From: Amycolatopsis vastitatis
Lineage (GTDB): Bacteria; Actinomycetota; Actinomycetes; Mycobacteriales; Pseudonocardiaceae
NCBI RefSeq assembly: GCF_002234595.1
Contig: NZ_NMUL01000002.1
Location: forward strand, 1 to 64,000
Direction: 5' to 3'
Length of the DNA: 64,000 bases
Shown: in pieces, positions 14,976 through 23,795 of the stretch
How the letters are laid out: each line of letters opens with the position of its first letter
How positions within the stretch are numbered: position 1 is the first letter of the stretch
Notes under the pieces: model-generated
What the model saw: only the letters and a program-made list of their open reading frames with translations
What the model was told of the DNA's origin: nothing
The model's database searches: none
Position numbers and translations under genes: made by a program

Positions 14976-15008
14976 CGAAAGGGCCCCCGCGCCGCGGGGG
15001 CCCTTTCG
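14976..15008. terminator. strong GC hairpin between glfT1 and the PPE-like gene
   Basis: Sixteen-base arms 14976-14991 and 14993-15008 are exact inverse complements. Placed between convergent stops, it can serve both transcripts; on the plus strand it ends in CTTTCGTC. Confidence 0.8.
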
Positions 15009-15019
15009 TCTCGTCCGCC

Positions 15020-16510
15020 TTATTCGCCGATGACCGGCGGCGCGGTCCGCAGGTCGGTGCCGAAGACCTCGTCGGGGTCGCCCTCGACCAGGTACGTCGG
15101 ACGCGAGTGCTCGGTGTCCTCGTCGCCCTCGCCCTTCTGGCCGCGAGCCAGGCCGCCGCCGGGGCCCATGCCACCGCGGCCGGCGCCGCCCGCACCGAGG
15201 CCACCCATGCCGCGGCCCGCGGCCGCTTCGGCCGCACCGATTCCGCCCGGCCGAGCGGCGCCCGACGCGGCGCCCGCGCCCGTGGCGTTGCCCGCGCCCG
15301 AGCCGCCGGGACCGAAACCGCCGCCGCCACCGCGGCCGCCGCCACCGCCGACCTTGGAGTTGTAGGCCTCGTCGCCGCCGAAGTTCATGCCGCCCATGGG
15401 CATCGGGCTCATCGGCGGCATGGCGCCGAGAGACGGGTTCTGGTTCGACGATCCCCCGCCCGTAATCGAACTGGGCGTGAAGCTGGACGGCGTGGTGCCG
15501 CCGGCCGGCACGAACCCCGCCCCGGTGGTCGAGCCGGGACCGGAGATGTGCGCCGCGGCCCCCGAGCCGAAGTGGCCGCCACCATCCTGCAGGAAGCCCT
15601 GGGTACTGGCACCCGGCCCCGGGAGGTTCACCGAGCCGGGACCGGGGTTGTTCGCGCCGGACGGGAGGTTGATGCCGTTCTTGTCCCCGCCGCCGTTGGG
15701 GTCGCCGCTGCCGTTGCCGGTGCTGAAGCTGGGCGGCGGCGCGAAGGCGGGCTGCTTCGACGCGGCCTCGTAGAGGTTCTTGTCGTAGGTCGCCATGACG
15801 CCCGCGGCCTCGTCGTGCGCCGCCTGGCTGTCCTTCTGCTTCTGGATGGACTTGTCGACGTTGTCGGCCAGGTTGAGCGGGTTCGACGTCGCCCAGCCCT
15901 TGAACTCGTCGGTCCAGCTGAACGGGATCGGCGCCGGCATGGAGTTCTTCGCCGTGGCCGCGGCCTGGCCCTGGTCGTAGATCGTCTCCGAGGCCAGCTT
16001 CGCGTTCTGGGAGTTCGCGTCGGACCACTTGCTCAAGCTGGTGAAGTACTGCTGCGCGTTCTCGGCCGCGCTTCCTTCCCAGGTGCCCTTGGAGGAGTTG
16101 ACGGCGGTGGTCATCGCCTGCGCGAACTTGTCGAAGACCTGGTGGACCTGGTGATAGGCGGTCGAGACCTCGGACACCTGGTCGACGTCGAGGTTGCTTT
16201 GGAGGAACGCCTGCAGCTGGGTGTGATCAGTGCCCTTGTAGTCCGCGTTCGGCGCGTGCAGCCCCTGGACGTACTCGACGTCGCGGCCTTTGGTGGCGTC
16301 CTCGACGTTCTGCTTCCCCATCTGCTGGGACTGGTTCTTCGCCTGGGCGCGAGCCATGTAGTCCTGGACCCACCCGAACAGCCAGTTGTTCGGATCGACG
16401 CCCTCGTCGGCCTTCTTCTGCAGGTAGGCGTCCCGGTCGGCGGGCGCCATGTCCTGGAGTTCCTGGGGCGTCTTGTCCGCCTGCTTCGGCGGCTCCCGTC
16501 GCGTCGTCAT
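15020..16510 (-). CDS. PPE/WXG-like ESX-associated protein with Gly-rich tail
   Basis: A 496-residue protein. Residues about 70-230 are helical and include the WEG turn of WXG100/PPE-type substrates in SSKGTWEGSAAENAQQYF. The second part, 240-460, is low-complexity Gly/Pro/Ala/Ser, and the extreme C-terminus RPTYLVEGDPDEVFGTDLRT is well ordered and resembles that of other Pseudonocardiaceae PPE-like proteins. It is the last gene of a four-gene unit that begins with an EspG-like chaperone, so it is probably its client and an ESX (type VII) substrate. ATG 16510 is preferred; the open frame continues upstream through the lipoprotein gene only as an overlap. Confidence 0.75.
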   Translation of the reverse strand: MTTRREPPKQADKTPQELQDMAPADRDAYLQKKADEGVDPNNWLFGWVQDYMARAQAKNQSQQMGKQNVEDATKGRDVEYVQGLHAPNADYKGTDHTQLQAFLQSNLDVDQVSEVSTAYHQVHQVFDKFAQAMTTAVNSSKGTWEGSAAENAQQYFTSLSKWSDANSQNAKLASETIYDQGQAAATAKNSMPAPIPFSWTDEFKGWATSNPLNLADNVDKSIQKQKDSQAAHDEAAGVMATYDKNLYEAASKQPAFAPPPSFSTGNGSGDPNGGGDKNGINLPSGANNPGPGSVNLPGPGASTQGFLQDGGGHFGSGAAAHISGPGSTTGAGFVPAGGTTPSSFTPSSITGGGSSNQNPSLGAMPPMSPMPMGGMNFGGDEAYNSKVGGGGGRGGGGGFGPGGSGAGNATGAGAASGAARPGGIGAAEAAAGRGMGGLGAGGAGRGGMGPGGGLARGQKGEGDEDTEHSRPTYLVEGDPDEVFGTDLRTAPPVIGE

Positions 16511-16521
16511 CTGGGATCCCC

Positions 16522-17097
16522 TTACCCCTTGGGCAGCTTCGGTTCGACGATCTTCGTGGCCATGTCTTCGGCGATCTGACAAGCCTTGTCGACGGTGTTC
16601 AGGCCGGTCGCGTTCACGTCGACACGCGACTTGTCGCCCACCCCGAGGGCGACGGTGCAGCCGAGCGGCGCGTCGCTCGACGCCTCCTTGGCCGGGCGGC
16701 CGTTCACCGGGAGGTCCTTCACGCCGTTGCCCGTGTCGTTGACGGAGTCGAGCGGGGCGTTGTCGCGGATCGCGACGCTGAGGATCATGCCTTCTTCGGT
16801 CGCCGAGGCGGTCTTGTGCTGGAAACGGCAGATCCGGGCTCCGCCGAGCTTTTTCTCTTCGGCAGGCTCGAATGAAGAGGCGTAACCGCTGACATCGGCT
16901 GCGGTGAGCAACGTGCACGGCTCCAGTGCCGCGGTCGAAGCACTGCCCGGGTCCGCCGAACTGGGGTTCTCGCTCGAAGGCGCGGCAGTATCCGACTTGA
17001 CCGGCGAGGCGGTTCCCAGCTGAGTGCTCGTACAACCGGCCAGCAGGAAGGCACCCGCGACGAGGGGCAGGACGGCCCGTGCAAGGAGTTTCATCAT
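16522..17097 (-). CDS. DUF3558 lipoprotein
   Basis: A 191-residue exported lipoprotein. The signal peptide is residues 1-21 with lipobox LLAGC, so Cys22 would be acylated. A Ser/Pro-rich linker reaches about residue 58. The DUF3558 domain follows, starting EPCTLLTAADVSGY and containing a second conserved cysteine in ARICRF and a third in LGCTVALG. The family is abundant in Pseudonocardiaceae and often sits beside ESX-type genes, as here; its function is unknown. It lies 3 bp after the 17101-17544 gene and 11 bp before the PPE-like gene. Confidence 0.85.
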   Translation of the reverse strand: MMKLLARAVLPLVAGAFLLAGCTSTQLGTASPVKSDTAAPSSENPSSADPGSASTAALEPCTLLTAADVSGYASSFEPAEEKKLGGARICRFQHKTASATEEGMILSVAIRDNAPLDSVNDTGNGVKDLPVNGRPAKEASSDAPLGCTVALGVGDKSRVDVNATGLNTVDKACQIAEDMATKIVEPKLPKG

Positions 17098-17100
17098 TCC

Positions 17101-17544
17101 CTAAGGCTTGGACTTCATGGCGCCGAAAGCGGCGTCCTCGGACTCGTTGTAGAGGCCGGCGGCTCGTTCGAGTGCCTCGGTCGCCTGGCGGGCCACTTCC
17201 TTGAGCTGTTCGAGCACCACACTGGCGGAACCCTCGGCGTCGGCTGCGCCCTTTTGGTCGTGTGAGGCCACCGTGCGCCCGTACGGGTGATTCCCCAGCT
17301 GGGGTGACTGGTTGAGCGTGTAGATGGCGTCGCCCTTGTCGCGCAGGTCGTTGACCAGGTCGTTCAGCGCGTTCGTGAGGGGCTTCACACCCTCGGGCGT
17401 GATCTTGAAGCCGCCGCTCTTGGCCGCGCTCAGCAGCTTCTGCGTCTCCGCGGTGACGCTCTGCACCGCCGCCTTCATGGCTCCGGACGTCAGCGGATTG
17501 ACGATGTCCGACATCGATCCGCCACCGCCATCGGCAATCAGCAT
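17101..17544 (-). CDS. small helical protein of an ESX-type operon
   Basis: A 147-residue, mostly helical protein without a signal peptide or membrane segment. It contains SDIVNPLTSGAMKAAVQSV and a C-terminal helix LEQLKEVARQATEALERAAG with heptad-like spacing. I do not recognise a named family with confidence. Size, helix content and place between EspG-like and DUF3558/PPE-like genes suggest a WXG100-related or EspB-like partner. An internal ATG at 17514 could also start it, but GGTGG seven bases before 17544 supports the longer form. Confidence 0.6.
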   Translation of the reverse strand: MLIADGGGGSMSDIVNPLTSGAMKAAVQSVTAETQKLLSAAKSGGFKITPEGVKPLTNALNDLVNDLRDKGDAIYTLNQSPQLGNHPYGRTVASHDQKGAADAEGSASVVLEQLKEVARQATEALERAAGLYNESEDAAFGAMKSKP

Positions 17545-17673
17545 CGCTGTTCCACCCCGAATCGCTTCACCCGTGCGCGTGCACCCGGGAGTCTACTAGC
17601 CGGGCACCCTCCGCCACGGCCGTTCACCGATCTTCACCTGGGACGCAGCCCCGCGGCCGGTGGTTCCCGAGGC

Positions 17674-18441
17674 TCAGAACCGGCCCTCGAGCTGGGCGTA
17701 CAGCTGCTGGGCCAAGCGCGCGTTGTCGGCCGGGGCGTAGGTGATCCAGCGCTGGCCGTCCGCGGCCGCCCTCGACGACATCAGCCAGCGGCCGGACGGG
17801 GTGTCGAACCAGGCCAGCGGGGGGAACGCGCCGCCGCGGGTCTGGGCCGTGAACTGGCCGATGCGCTTCTTCGGCTCCTGGAACACGCGCTCGATCATCC
17901 GGAGCTGGGGGCCGCCGGCCCCGCCGCTGGGCGCGCGCGGGCCGGTGACGCCCGCGAACGGGTCGTACACGTCGTCACGGCGCTGGTGGCGGGGCTGTTC
18001 GGCCGGGCGCGTGATGGTGACCGACTGGCCGGGCGCGGCCGGGGTGAGCGGGAGCAGGTCGACGATCGCCGGGACGATGCCGGTCGGGCGGACCTCCTCG
18101 AAGACGATCAGGTTGTCCTGCTGCCGGGCGAGCACCGCGAACTGGCCGTCGGTGGCGACGCGGGCGAACAGGTGCCGGTCGCCGAGCTCCGCGGCCGCGT
18201 TGATCGTCACACTGCCCCGGACGAAGGTGGCCAGCGCCAGCTCGGCGTCCGGGTCGAGGCGGCCACGGCTCCACAGCCCGCGGCCGGTCAGGTCGCGGAC
18301 GACGGCGTCGCGGATCATCGCGCGCTGCTCGACGGTCGTGCCGACGTGCGGGACCTCGAACGGCGTCGGCGCGCGGCCGAGCCCGAGCTGCTCGAGCAGG
18401 ATGTCCACCGCCGCCAGTGACAGCGAGAACGAGTGCGGCAT
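17674..18441 (-). CDS. EspG-family ESX secretion-associated chaperone
   Basis: A 255-residue protein of the EspG type. It opens FSLSLAAVDILLEQLGLGRAP and contains the family core RDAVVRDLTGRGLW, VRGSVTINAAAE and a C-terminal PADNARLAQQLYAQL. EspG proteins bind PE/PPE-type substrates in the cytosol and keep them soluble until ESX export. ATG 18441 is chosen because GGAAG lies four bases upstream; the longer frame adds only unrelated residues. It heads the operon 17674-15020. No ESX core channel genes (eccB, eccC, eccD) or esxA/esxB are in the window. Confidence 0.8.
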   Translation of the reverse strand: MPHSFSLSLAAVDILLEQLGLGRAPTPFEVPHVGTTVEQRAMIRDAVVRDLTGRGLWSRGRLDPDAELALATFVRGSVTINAAAELGDRHLFARVATDGQFAVLARQQDNLIVFEEVRPTGIVPAIVDLLPLTPAAPGQSVTITRPAEQPRHQRRDDVYDPFAGVTGPRAPSGGAGGPQLRMIERVFQEPKKRIGQFTAQTRGGAFPPLAWFDTPSGRWLMSSRAAADGQRWITYAPADNARLAQQLYAQLEGRF

Positions 18442-18511
18442 TCGCTTCCAACCCCCCGCGGATGAGTCCGGCCTTCCCCGAAAACGGTAGTCCACCCGGC
18501 CGCTGCGACAA

Positions 18512-18546
18512 CCGGGGCTTCGCCCGGGGGCCCCCGAAAGACGGCT
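18512..18546. repeat. short copy of the GC-rich extragenic repeat
   Basis: It begins CCGGGGCTTCGCCC and ends CCCCCGAAAGACGGCT. Both ends match the minus-strand reading of the tandem units at 32826-32949, but the middle part is shorter. It forms a small hairpin with a GCTTCG loop. Confidence 0.55.
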
Positions 18547-18601
18547 CTGCCCTCAGCGAACCCCCTTGCCCAGCCAAGATCGCCGCTGGTCCGATGGACG
18601 C

Positions 18602-18844
18602 ATGGCCGACCCGAAACCCGCACTCGTGCTGCACCTGGCGACCGGCGGCGAGCCGCTGCTGTTCGCGCTGACCACCGAAGAATCCGGAAAGCTGGCGGGC
18701 AAGCTCACCCAGCTCGTCAAGGCGGGCGCCGTCGAGACGGTGACCACCAAGGACCACCAGGAGGTGGCGATCAACTTCGCCCACGTCGCCGCCGCCTACC
18801 TCGACGACCTCACCCGGAAGACCACGGTGTTCGGCATGCGGTGA
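18602..18844 (+). CDS. small conserved-looking protein of unknown function
   Basis: An 80-residue protein with alternating strand and helix pattern: PALVLHLATGGEPLLFALTT, then a helix LAGKLTQLVKAGAVE, then strand EVAINFAHVAAAYLDDL. It has no signal peptide or membrane helix. I do not recognise the family. ATG 18602 is preferred over the upstream in-frame ATG at 18566 because the ordered part starts there. It converges on glfT2, with a hairpin between. Confidence 0.6.
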   Translation: MADPKPALVLHLATGGEPLLFALTTEESGKLAGKLTQLVKAGAVETVTTKDHQEVAINFAHVAAAYLDDLTRKTTVFGMR

Positions 18845-18850
18845 AACGCA

Positions 18851-18887
18851 CGAAGGCCGCCCCACGGCGAGCGTGAGACGGCCTTCG
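18851..18887. terminator. hairpin between convergent genes before glfT2
   Basis: CGAAGGCCG (18851-18859) pairs with CGGCCTTCG (18879-18887) around a 19-nt loop. It lies 7 bp after one stop and 14 bp before the glfT2 stop. Confidence 0.65.
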
Positions 18888-18900
18888 CGGAGCCCGTGGC

Positions 18901-20820
18901 TCAGAGCTTGTACAGGCGCTTCCAGTTCTCGCGCGAGGTGAGCTCGGGCATGGCGCGCTTGTACTGCTCCTGCACCGCCGCGCCTTCCTTGCGCAGCCGC
19001 TGGATGACCCGCGCGCCCTGCTTGGCCAGCGCGAACATCTTCACCCGGTCGTACGACCGGACGCGGACGCCTTCCTGGCTGGCGTCGGTGACCACCGCGG
19101 TGTCGAACAGCGCGATGTGCCACCAGTTCGCCTCGTCGATCGGCACCGCGCCGAGCCCGAAGCGGCTGCGGCCGAGCACCCGGTCGAGGACTCGCTTGAT
19201 CAGCACCAGGCGCTGCATGCTGGGCCGCGGCGCGCTGTTGATGATGCCGATGTCGTTGGACGCGATGCCCGGGACGTCGGTGGCCTTGTGGCGCTTGGTC
19301 TCGGGGTAGGCGTCGCGGATGCGGCGGATCTCCTTCATCGCCTCGACCCCACCGTCACGCAGGATCTCCGGCCCCGCGAGGAAGTCCTCGACGGCCTTGA
19401 TCAGCGTCGCCGACAGCCCGTACTGCATGCCCAGCAGGTAGCGGACCAGCTGCGCGATCAGGACCCGCGAAAGCAGGTTCAGGTTGAACGGCGAGTGCAG
19501 GGCGGCGGTGATGATCGAGTTGCGCAGGTTGAAGTACCGGTGCCACTCGTCCCAGTCCTTCATGTGGAAGTCCGCGTGCCACACGCCCGCACCCGGCAGG
19601 GTGACGGTCGGGAAGCCGTGCGCGCGGGCCCGGTAGGAGTACTCGGCGTCGTCCCACTGGAAGAAGAACGGCAGCGGGTAGCCGGTGGCCTGGACGACCT
19701 CGTAGGGGATCAGGCAGGACCACCAGCCGTTGTAGCCGGCGTCGAGACGGCGTTCCTGGCGGTTCGGCTTCAGCGTCTCCTCGTCCACGCCGAGCAGGTC
19801 GGCGGTGGACAGCGAGTGCTCGACCGGCTGGCCGGGCTCGAGCGTGTTGAGCCGGGCGTACTCGGCGCCGACGTGCAGCTGGTTCGGGTGGAACAGGTTC
19901 AGCATCTGCCCGCCGACGATGATCGGGTTGGCGGCGCGGTTGGAGAACGCCGTCATCCGGATCACCAGGTCCGGCTCGAGCAGGACGTCGTCGTCCATGA
20001 ACAGGACGTTCGCGTGCTCGGTCGCGGTGTGCCCGGCCACCTCGAAGAGGCCGCGGGTGAAGCCGCCGGCGCCGCCGAGGTTGGGCTGCTTGATGTAGTG
20101 CAGCTTGTCGGCGAGGTCCTTGGCGACCTGCTCGAAGCCGTCGCGGGACTCGACGAGGTCGGTGCCCTGGTCGGCGACGTAGATCGCGTCCAGGGTGTCC
20201 AGCGAGGAGACGTCCGCGGCCAGGGCCTGCAGGTTCTTCAGGCAGTCGTCGGCGCGGTTCATCGTGCAGATGGTCACCGCGGTCGGGCGGATCGCGGGCG
20301 GTGCTTCAACTGTCCAGCGGACCTGCTCGACGCGCAGCGTCTGGCCGCCCTCGGTCTCCAGGTCGAGCCAGAGCGCGCCACCGTCGTAGAACTTGTCCAG
20401 CTTGCCGGTCAGCGCCACCTTGGCCTGCTTGGCGTCCGAGACCTGCTCGGCGGCCACGACCCGGGGCTCGCCCTCGACGTCCGAAGCGCCCATCGACAGC
20501 AGGCCGGTACCGGTGACGACGGCCTCGACCGAGACCTCGGTCACCGTCGTCCACCGCTGCCAGTAGCTGGCCGGGAACCGGCCGAAGTACGTGTTGCCCG
20601 ACACCTTGGAGGCGGGCTCGAGGGTGATCACCGCACGTTCCCGCACGGCCGAGCCCCACTCGAGCTCGGCGTACAGGTCCTTGCTCACGATCGGCGCGGG
20701 GCCGGCGTAGAGCCCGCGCTGCGCCGTCAGGCGACCCTGCGGAGTGTGCTCGGTGAACCGCGTCTCGGCGGCCGCGCCGGCTTCGGTGGTCGGCGCCGGG
20801 GTGGCTGTTTTACCGGGCAT
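18901..20820 (-). CDS. glfT2: bifunctional galactofuranosyltransferase GlfT2
   Basis: A 639-residue enzyme close in length and sequence to M. tuberculosis Rv3808c. The N-terminal beta-sandwich (to about 190) is followed by a GT-A domain with TICTMNRADDCLKNL, the metal-binding FMDDDV near 275, QWDDAEYSYRARAHG near 392 holding the catalytic acid pair, and WHADFHMKDWDEWH near 415 with a conserved histidine. C-terminal helices drive tetramer formation. GlfT2 alternates beta-1,5 and beta-1,6 galactofuranose links to build the galactan. GAGGAA precedes the ATG. Unlike in mycobacteria, the gene is not next to glf but follows gtrA by 7 bp. Confidence 0.95.
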   Translation of the reverse strand: MPGKTATPAPTTEAGAAAETRFTEHTPQGRLTAQRGLYAGPAPIVSKDLYAELEWGSAVRERAVITLEPASKVSGNTYFGRFPASYWQRWTTVTEVSVEAVVTGTGLLSMGASDVEGEPRVVAAEQVSDAKQAKVALTGKLDKFYDGGALWLDLETEGGQTLRVEQVRWTVEAPPAIRPTAVTICTMNRADDCLKNLQALAADVSSLDTLDAIYVADQGTDLVESRDGFEQVAKDLADKLHYIKQPNLGGAGGFTRGLFEVAGHTATEHANVLFMDDDVLLEPDLVIRMTAFSNRAANPIIVGGQMLNLFHPNQLHVGAEYARLNTLEPGQPVEHSLSTADLLGVDEETLKPNRQERRLDAGYNGWWSCLIPYEVVQATGYPLPFFFQWDDAEYSYRARAHGFPTVTLPGAGVWHADFHMKDWDEWHRYFNLRNSIITAALHSPFNLNLLSRVLIAQLVRYLLGMQYGLSATLIKAVEDFLAGPEILRDGGVEAMKEIRRIRDAYPETKRHKATDVPGIASNDIGIINSAPRPSMQRLVLIKRVLDRVLGRSRFGLGAVPIDEANWWHIALFDTAVVTDASQEGVRVRSYDRVKMFALAKQGARVIQRLRKEGAAVQEQYKRAMPELTSRENWKRLYKL

Positions 20821-20827
20821 TGGTTCC

Positions 20828-21295
20828 TCAGTTCTCCTCAGTCGACGGTTCGCGGAAGACGACCCACTTCAGCATCACGAAATTGATCACGGTGGCGGTG
20901 GCCTGCGACACGGCCCAGCACAGCGTGTGCTGCCACGCGGACTCCGGCAGCACCTGCAGCATGAGCTGGTTCACCCCGACCGCGACGAAGAACGTCACGG
21001 TGTAGAGCATGACGAACGAGCCGACCTGCGCCTTCCCGTCGCGGCGCCCGCCGGCGAAGGTGAACTTCCGGTTCAGGAAGAACGCCGTGGTCGTGCCCAC
21101 GATGAAACTGATAGCGCGGGCGATGTCGACCCACGGTGAAGCGGCCATCCCGGCCAGCTGGGTCAGCAGCGTGTAGGTGCCCAGGTCGACCAGGGCGCAA
21201 AAGCCCCCGATCAGGGCGAAGCGGATGAGCTGGCCCAAGAGTCCTGGGGAGGACTGAGCAGCCGCTACGTCGGCTTGCGGATCGGTCGCCACCAC
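20828..21295 (-). CDS. GtrA-family membrane protein (Rv3789-like)
   Basis: A 155-residue protein with four hydrophobic helices at about 22-45, 58-78, 95-115 and 122-142. It has the GtrA phrases RFALIGGFCALVDLGTYTLL and FLNRKFTF. In M. tuberculosis the dprE1 neighbour Rv3789 is a GtrA protein linked to arabinan synthesis; flipping decaprenyl-phosphoarabinose or anchoring another enzyme have both been proposed. The same gene order, with dprE1 beginning 126 bp away on the other strand, supports that role here. The start is GTG 21295 with GAGG upstream. Confidence 0.88.
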   Translation of the reverse strand: MVATDPQADVAAAQSSPGLLGQLIRFALIGGFCALVDLGTYTLLTQLAGMAASPWVDIARAISFIVGTTTAFFLNRKFTFAGGRRDGKAQVGSFVMLYTVTFFVAVGVNQLMLQVLPESAWQHTLCWAVSQATATVINFVMLKWVVFREPSTEEN

Positions 21296-21408
21296 TGCAT
21301 TACCTCATTGCCTGAGTCATGGTCACCCGCGCGGGCGCTTGTGCCTTGATTCGCAAAGTGTAGAAGCGGGCATTTCAGGGTCACGTCTCGGGCGTCGTTC
21401 GGCGTGGC

Positions 21409-21414
21409 TACCCT
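21409..21414 (+). promoter_or_regulatory. leaderless -10 box of dprE1
   Basis: TACCCT, exactly six bases, then GTG 21421. Confidence 0.55.
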
Positions 21415-21420
21415 GGTCGG

Positions 21421-22794
21421 GTGACCCACCTTCCCGAGACACAGCGTCGCACGCTCACCGGCTGGGGACGCACCGCACCGACCGTCGCCGACATCCTGTC
21501 CACCCCGGACGTCGAGGTCATCGCGCGAGCCGTCGCCCAGGCGGGTGAACGCGGTGTCATCGCGCGTGGCCTGGGCCGCTCCTACGGCGACCCGGCGCAG
21601 AACGCGGGCGGCCTGGTCGTCGACATGACCGCGCTGGACCGGATCCACTCGATCGACCCCGACTCGGGCGTCGTCGACCTGGACGCCGGGGTCAGCCTCG
21701 ACAAGCTGATGCGCGAGGCGCTGCCGTACGGCCTGTGGGTCCCGGTGCTGCCGGGCACCCGCCAGGTGACGATCGGCGGCGCGATCGCCAACGACATCCA
21801 CGGCAAGAACCACCACAGCGCGGGCAGCTTCGGCAACCACGTCGTGTCGATGGATCTGCTGACCGCGGACGGCCAGGTGCGCACGCTGACGCCGGAGGGC
21901 CAGGACGCGGAGCTGTTCTGGGCGACCGTGGCCGGCATCGGGCTGACCGGGATCATCGTCCGGGCGAAGGTCCGGATGAAGAAGACCGAGACCGCGTACT
22001 TCATCGTGGACGCGGACCGCACGGCGAACCTGGACGAGACGCTCGGCCTGTTCACCGACGGCTCGGACCTGACCTACGACTACTCGATGTCGGTGCCGGA
22101 CCTGATCTCGTCGGACCACCGGCTCGGCCGGGCGACGTTCTCCCGCGGCTCGCTCGCGAAGCTGGACGAGCTGCCGCCGAAGCTGCGGTCCGCGCCGCTG
22201 AAGTTCGACGCGCCGCAGCTGGCGACGCTGCCGGACGTCTTCCCGAACGGCCTGGGCAACAAGCTCACGTTCGGGCTGATCAACGAGCTGTGGCAGAAGA
22301 CGGTGCCGAAGAAGGGCGCCCGGGGCAAGATCCAGAACCTGACGCAGTTCTACCACCCGCTGGACATGCTCAGCGAGTGGAACCGGGCCTACGGCTCCAA
22401 GGGTTTCCTGCAGTACCAGTTCTCCGTCCCGTTCGGCGCGGAGGACCAGCTCAAGGCGATCTGCCGGCGGATCGCGACGTCGGGCCACTACTCGTTCCTG
22501 AACGTGCTGAAGCGCATGGGCGAGGCCAACCCGGCGCCCATGTCGTGGCCGGCGCCGGGCTGGATGCTCAGCGTGGACTTCCCGGTCAAGCGCGGCTTGA
22601 GCCGGTTCTGCCTGGAGCTCGACGAGGCCGTCCTGGCCGCGGGCGGGCGGCTGTACACCGCGAAGGACTCCCGCACGTCGCCCGAGACGTTCGCGAAGAT
22701 GTACCCGCGGCTCGAAGAATGGCGCAAGGTGCGCGCTTCCATCGACCCCGAAGGCGTTTTCGCCTCTGACATGAGCCGGAGGCTCGAACTGTGA
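21421..22794 (+). CDS. dprE1: decaprenylphosphoryl-beta-D-ribose 2-oxidase DprE1
   Basis: A 457-residue FAD enzyme of the VAO fold. Flavin contacts include [17 protein letters not shown] near 47-63 and [20 protein letters not shown] near 119-138. The C-terminal active-site lysine is in LYTAKDSRT. With DprE2 it turns decaprenyl-phosphoribose into decaprenyl-phosphoarabinose, the sole arabinan donor. The residue that aligns with Cys387 of M. tuberculosis, which benzothiazinones attack, is Ser384 here: PGWMLSVDF against mycobacterial PGWNxCVDF, codon AGC at 22570-22572. The gene begins at GTG with a leaderless promoter and overlaps dprE2 by GTGA. Confidence 0.95.
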   Translation: MTHLPETQRRTLTGWGRTAPTVADILSTPDVEVIARAVAQAGERGVIARGLGRSYGDPAQNAGGLVVDMTALDRIHSIDPDSGVVDLDAGVSLDKLMREALPYGLWVPVLPGTRQVTIGGAIANDIHGKNHHSAGSFGNHVVSMDLLTADGQVRTLTPEGQDAELFWATVAGIGLTGIIVRAKVRMKKTETAYFIVDADRTANLDETLGLFTDGSDLTYDYSMSVPDLISSDHRLGRATFSRGSLAKLDELPPKLRSAPLKFDAPQLATLPDVFPNGLGNKLTFGLINELWQKTVPKKGARGKIQNLTQFYHPLDMLSEWNRAYGSKGFLQYQFSVPFGAEDQLKAICRRIATSGHYSFLNVLKRMGEANPAPMSWPAPGWMLSVDFPVKRGLSRFCLELDEAVLAAGGRLYTAKDSRTSPETFAKMYPRLEEWRKVRASIDPEGVFASDMSRRLEL

Positions 22795-23546
22795 TCGACG
22801 CGGTGGGCAACCCCCAGTCCCTTCTTCTGCTCGGCGGCACGTCCGACATCGCGCTCGCGATCGCCGAGAAGTACCTGGCCGAGAAGCCGCTGCGGGTCGT
22901 GCTGGCCGCACGGCCGTCGCCGCGGCTCGACGCGGCCGCGCAGCGCCTGAAGGACAAGGGCGCCGAGGTGTCCACTGTGGACTTCGACGCCACGGACACG
23001 GCGTCGCACCCCGGCGTGCTGGCCAAGGCGTTCGATGGCGGCGACATCGACGTCGCGGTCGTGGCGTTCGGCCTGCTCGGCGACCCGGAAGAGGTCTGGC
23101 AGGACCACACCAAGGCCGTCGAGCTGGCGACGGTGAACTACACCGCCGCGGTGTCGGTGGGTGTCGCGCTGTCGGAGAAGCTCAAGGCGCAGGGCCACGG
23201 CACGGTGATCGCGCTGTCGTCGGTGGCCGGCGAGCGCGTCCGGCGGTCCAACTTCGTCTACGGCTCGACCAAGGCCGGTTTCGACGGCTTCTACCTGGGC
23301 CTCGGCGAGGCCCTCGCGCCGCACGGCGTGAAGGTGACGGTCGTCCGCCCCGGCCACGTCAAGACGAAGATGACCGCGGGCCTGAAGGACGCTCCGCTGG
23401 CGCAGACGGCCGAGCAGGTCGCGGAGATCGCCGTCGGCGCGGCCCGCGCGGGCAAGGAGCTGGTGTGGGCGCCCGCGCAGTTCCGCCTGGTGATGTCGGC
23501 GCTGCGGCACGTCCCGCGGCCGATCTTCCGCAAGCTCCCGATCTGA
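22791..23546 (+). CDS. dprE2: decaprenylphosphoryl-2-keto-D-erythropentose reductase DprE2
   Basis: A 251-residue short-chain dehydrogenase. The cofactor loop GGTSDIALA is at about 15-23, and the catalytic set is Ser in IALSSVAG and Tyr-Lys in FVYGSTKAG. It reduces the 2-keto intermediate from DprE1 to decaprenyl-phosphoarabinose using NADH. Length, motif variants and direct coupling to dprE1 (GTGA overlap) match M. tuberculosis Rv3791. No terminator hairpin of the usual kind follows; instead the downstream gap carries a DnaA-box-like inverted pair. Confidence 0.94.
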   Translation: MIDAVGNPQSLLLLGGTSDIALAIAEKYLAEKPLRVVLAARPSPRLDAAAQRLKDKGAEVSTVDFDATDTASHPGVLAKAFDGGDIDVAVVAFGLLGDPEEVWQDHTKAVELATVNYTAAVSVGVALSEKLKAQGHGTVIALSSVAGERVRRSNFVYGSTKAGFDGFYLGLGEALAPHGVKVTVVRPGHVKTKMTAGLKDAPLAQTAEQVAEIAVGAARAGKELVWAPAQFRLVMSALRHVPRPIFRKLPI

Positions 23547-23549
23547 GTT

Positions 23550-23669
23550 TCACACCTCGTCGAAGGCCCGCACCGCGAGGTCCGGGTCTTCGGCGAAGAA
23601 CTGGCTTTCGACGTCCACGAGCAGGAACACGCCGGCTCCTTGCCCTCTCTGGGACCAGACCTCCCCCAC
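23550..23669 (-). other. possible 39-codon ORF or gene remnant after dprE2
   Basis: From a GTG at 23669, or from any point after the in-frame stop at 23700, the minus strand reads a protein-like tail: GVFLLVDVESQFFAEDPDLA and on to FDEV, then TGA. Amino-acid balance and GC3 look like coding sequence. No ribosome site or family is recognised. It may be the end of a decayed gene. It lies inside the 250-bp gap between dprE2 and the next minus-strand gene. Confidence 0.25.
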
Positions 23670-23749
23670 CGCTCCCAGGGGGGCGACCCCGAGTCCAGTC
23701 TACCGTCGGCGGCCGACGGAACTCGCCGGAAAGCCGACGACCGCGCGAG

Positions 23750-23779
23750 TTGTCCACAATGGGCGCCGGGTGTGGACAA
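23750..23779. repeat. DnaA-box-like cluster 2 (inverted pair)
   Basis: TTGTCCACA at 23750-23758 and TGTGGACAA at 23771-23779, both exact, 12 bases apart. They can pair as a hairpin with flanking GAG/CTC. The cluster lies 17 bases from the stop of the minus-strand GT-C gene, between convergent genes. Confidence 0.65.
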
Positions 23780-23795
23780 CTCAGTGAGCGGTGGC

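Noticed and set aside
15089..15360. Repeat array in the PPE-like gene
   Set aside because: Low-complexity Gly/Ala/Pro codons of the protein tail, not a CRISPR or DNA satellite; no regular unit length.
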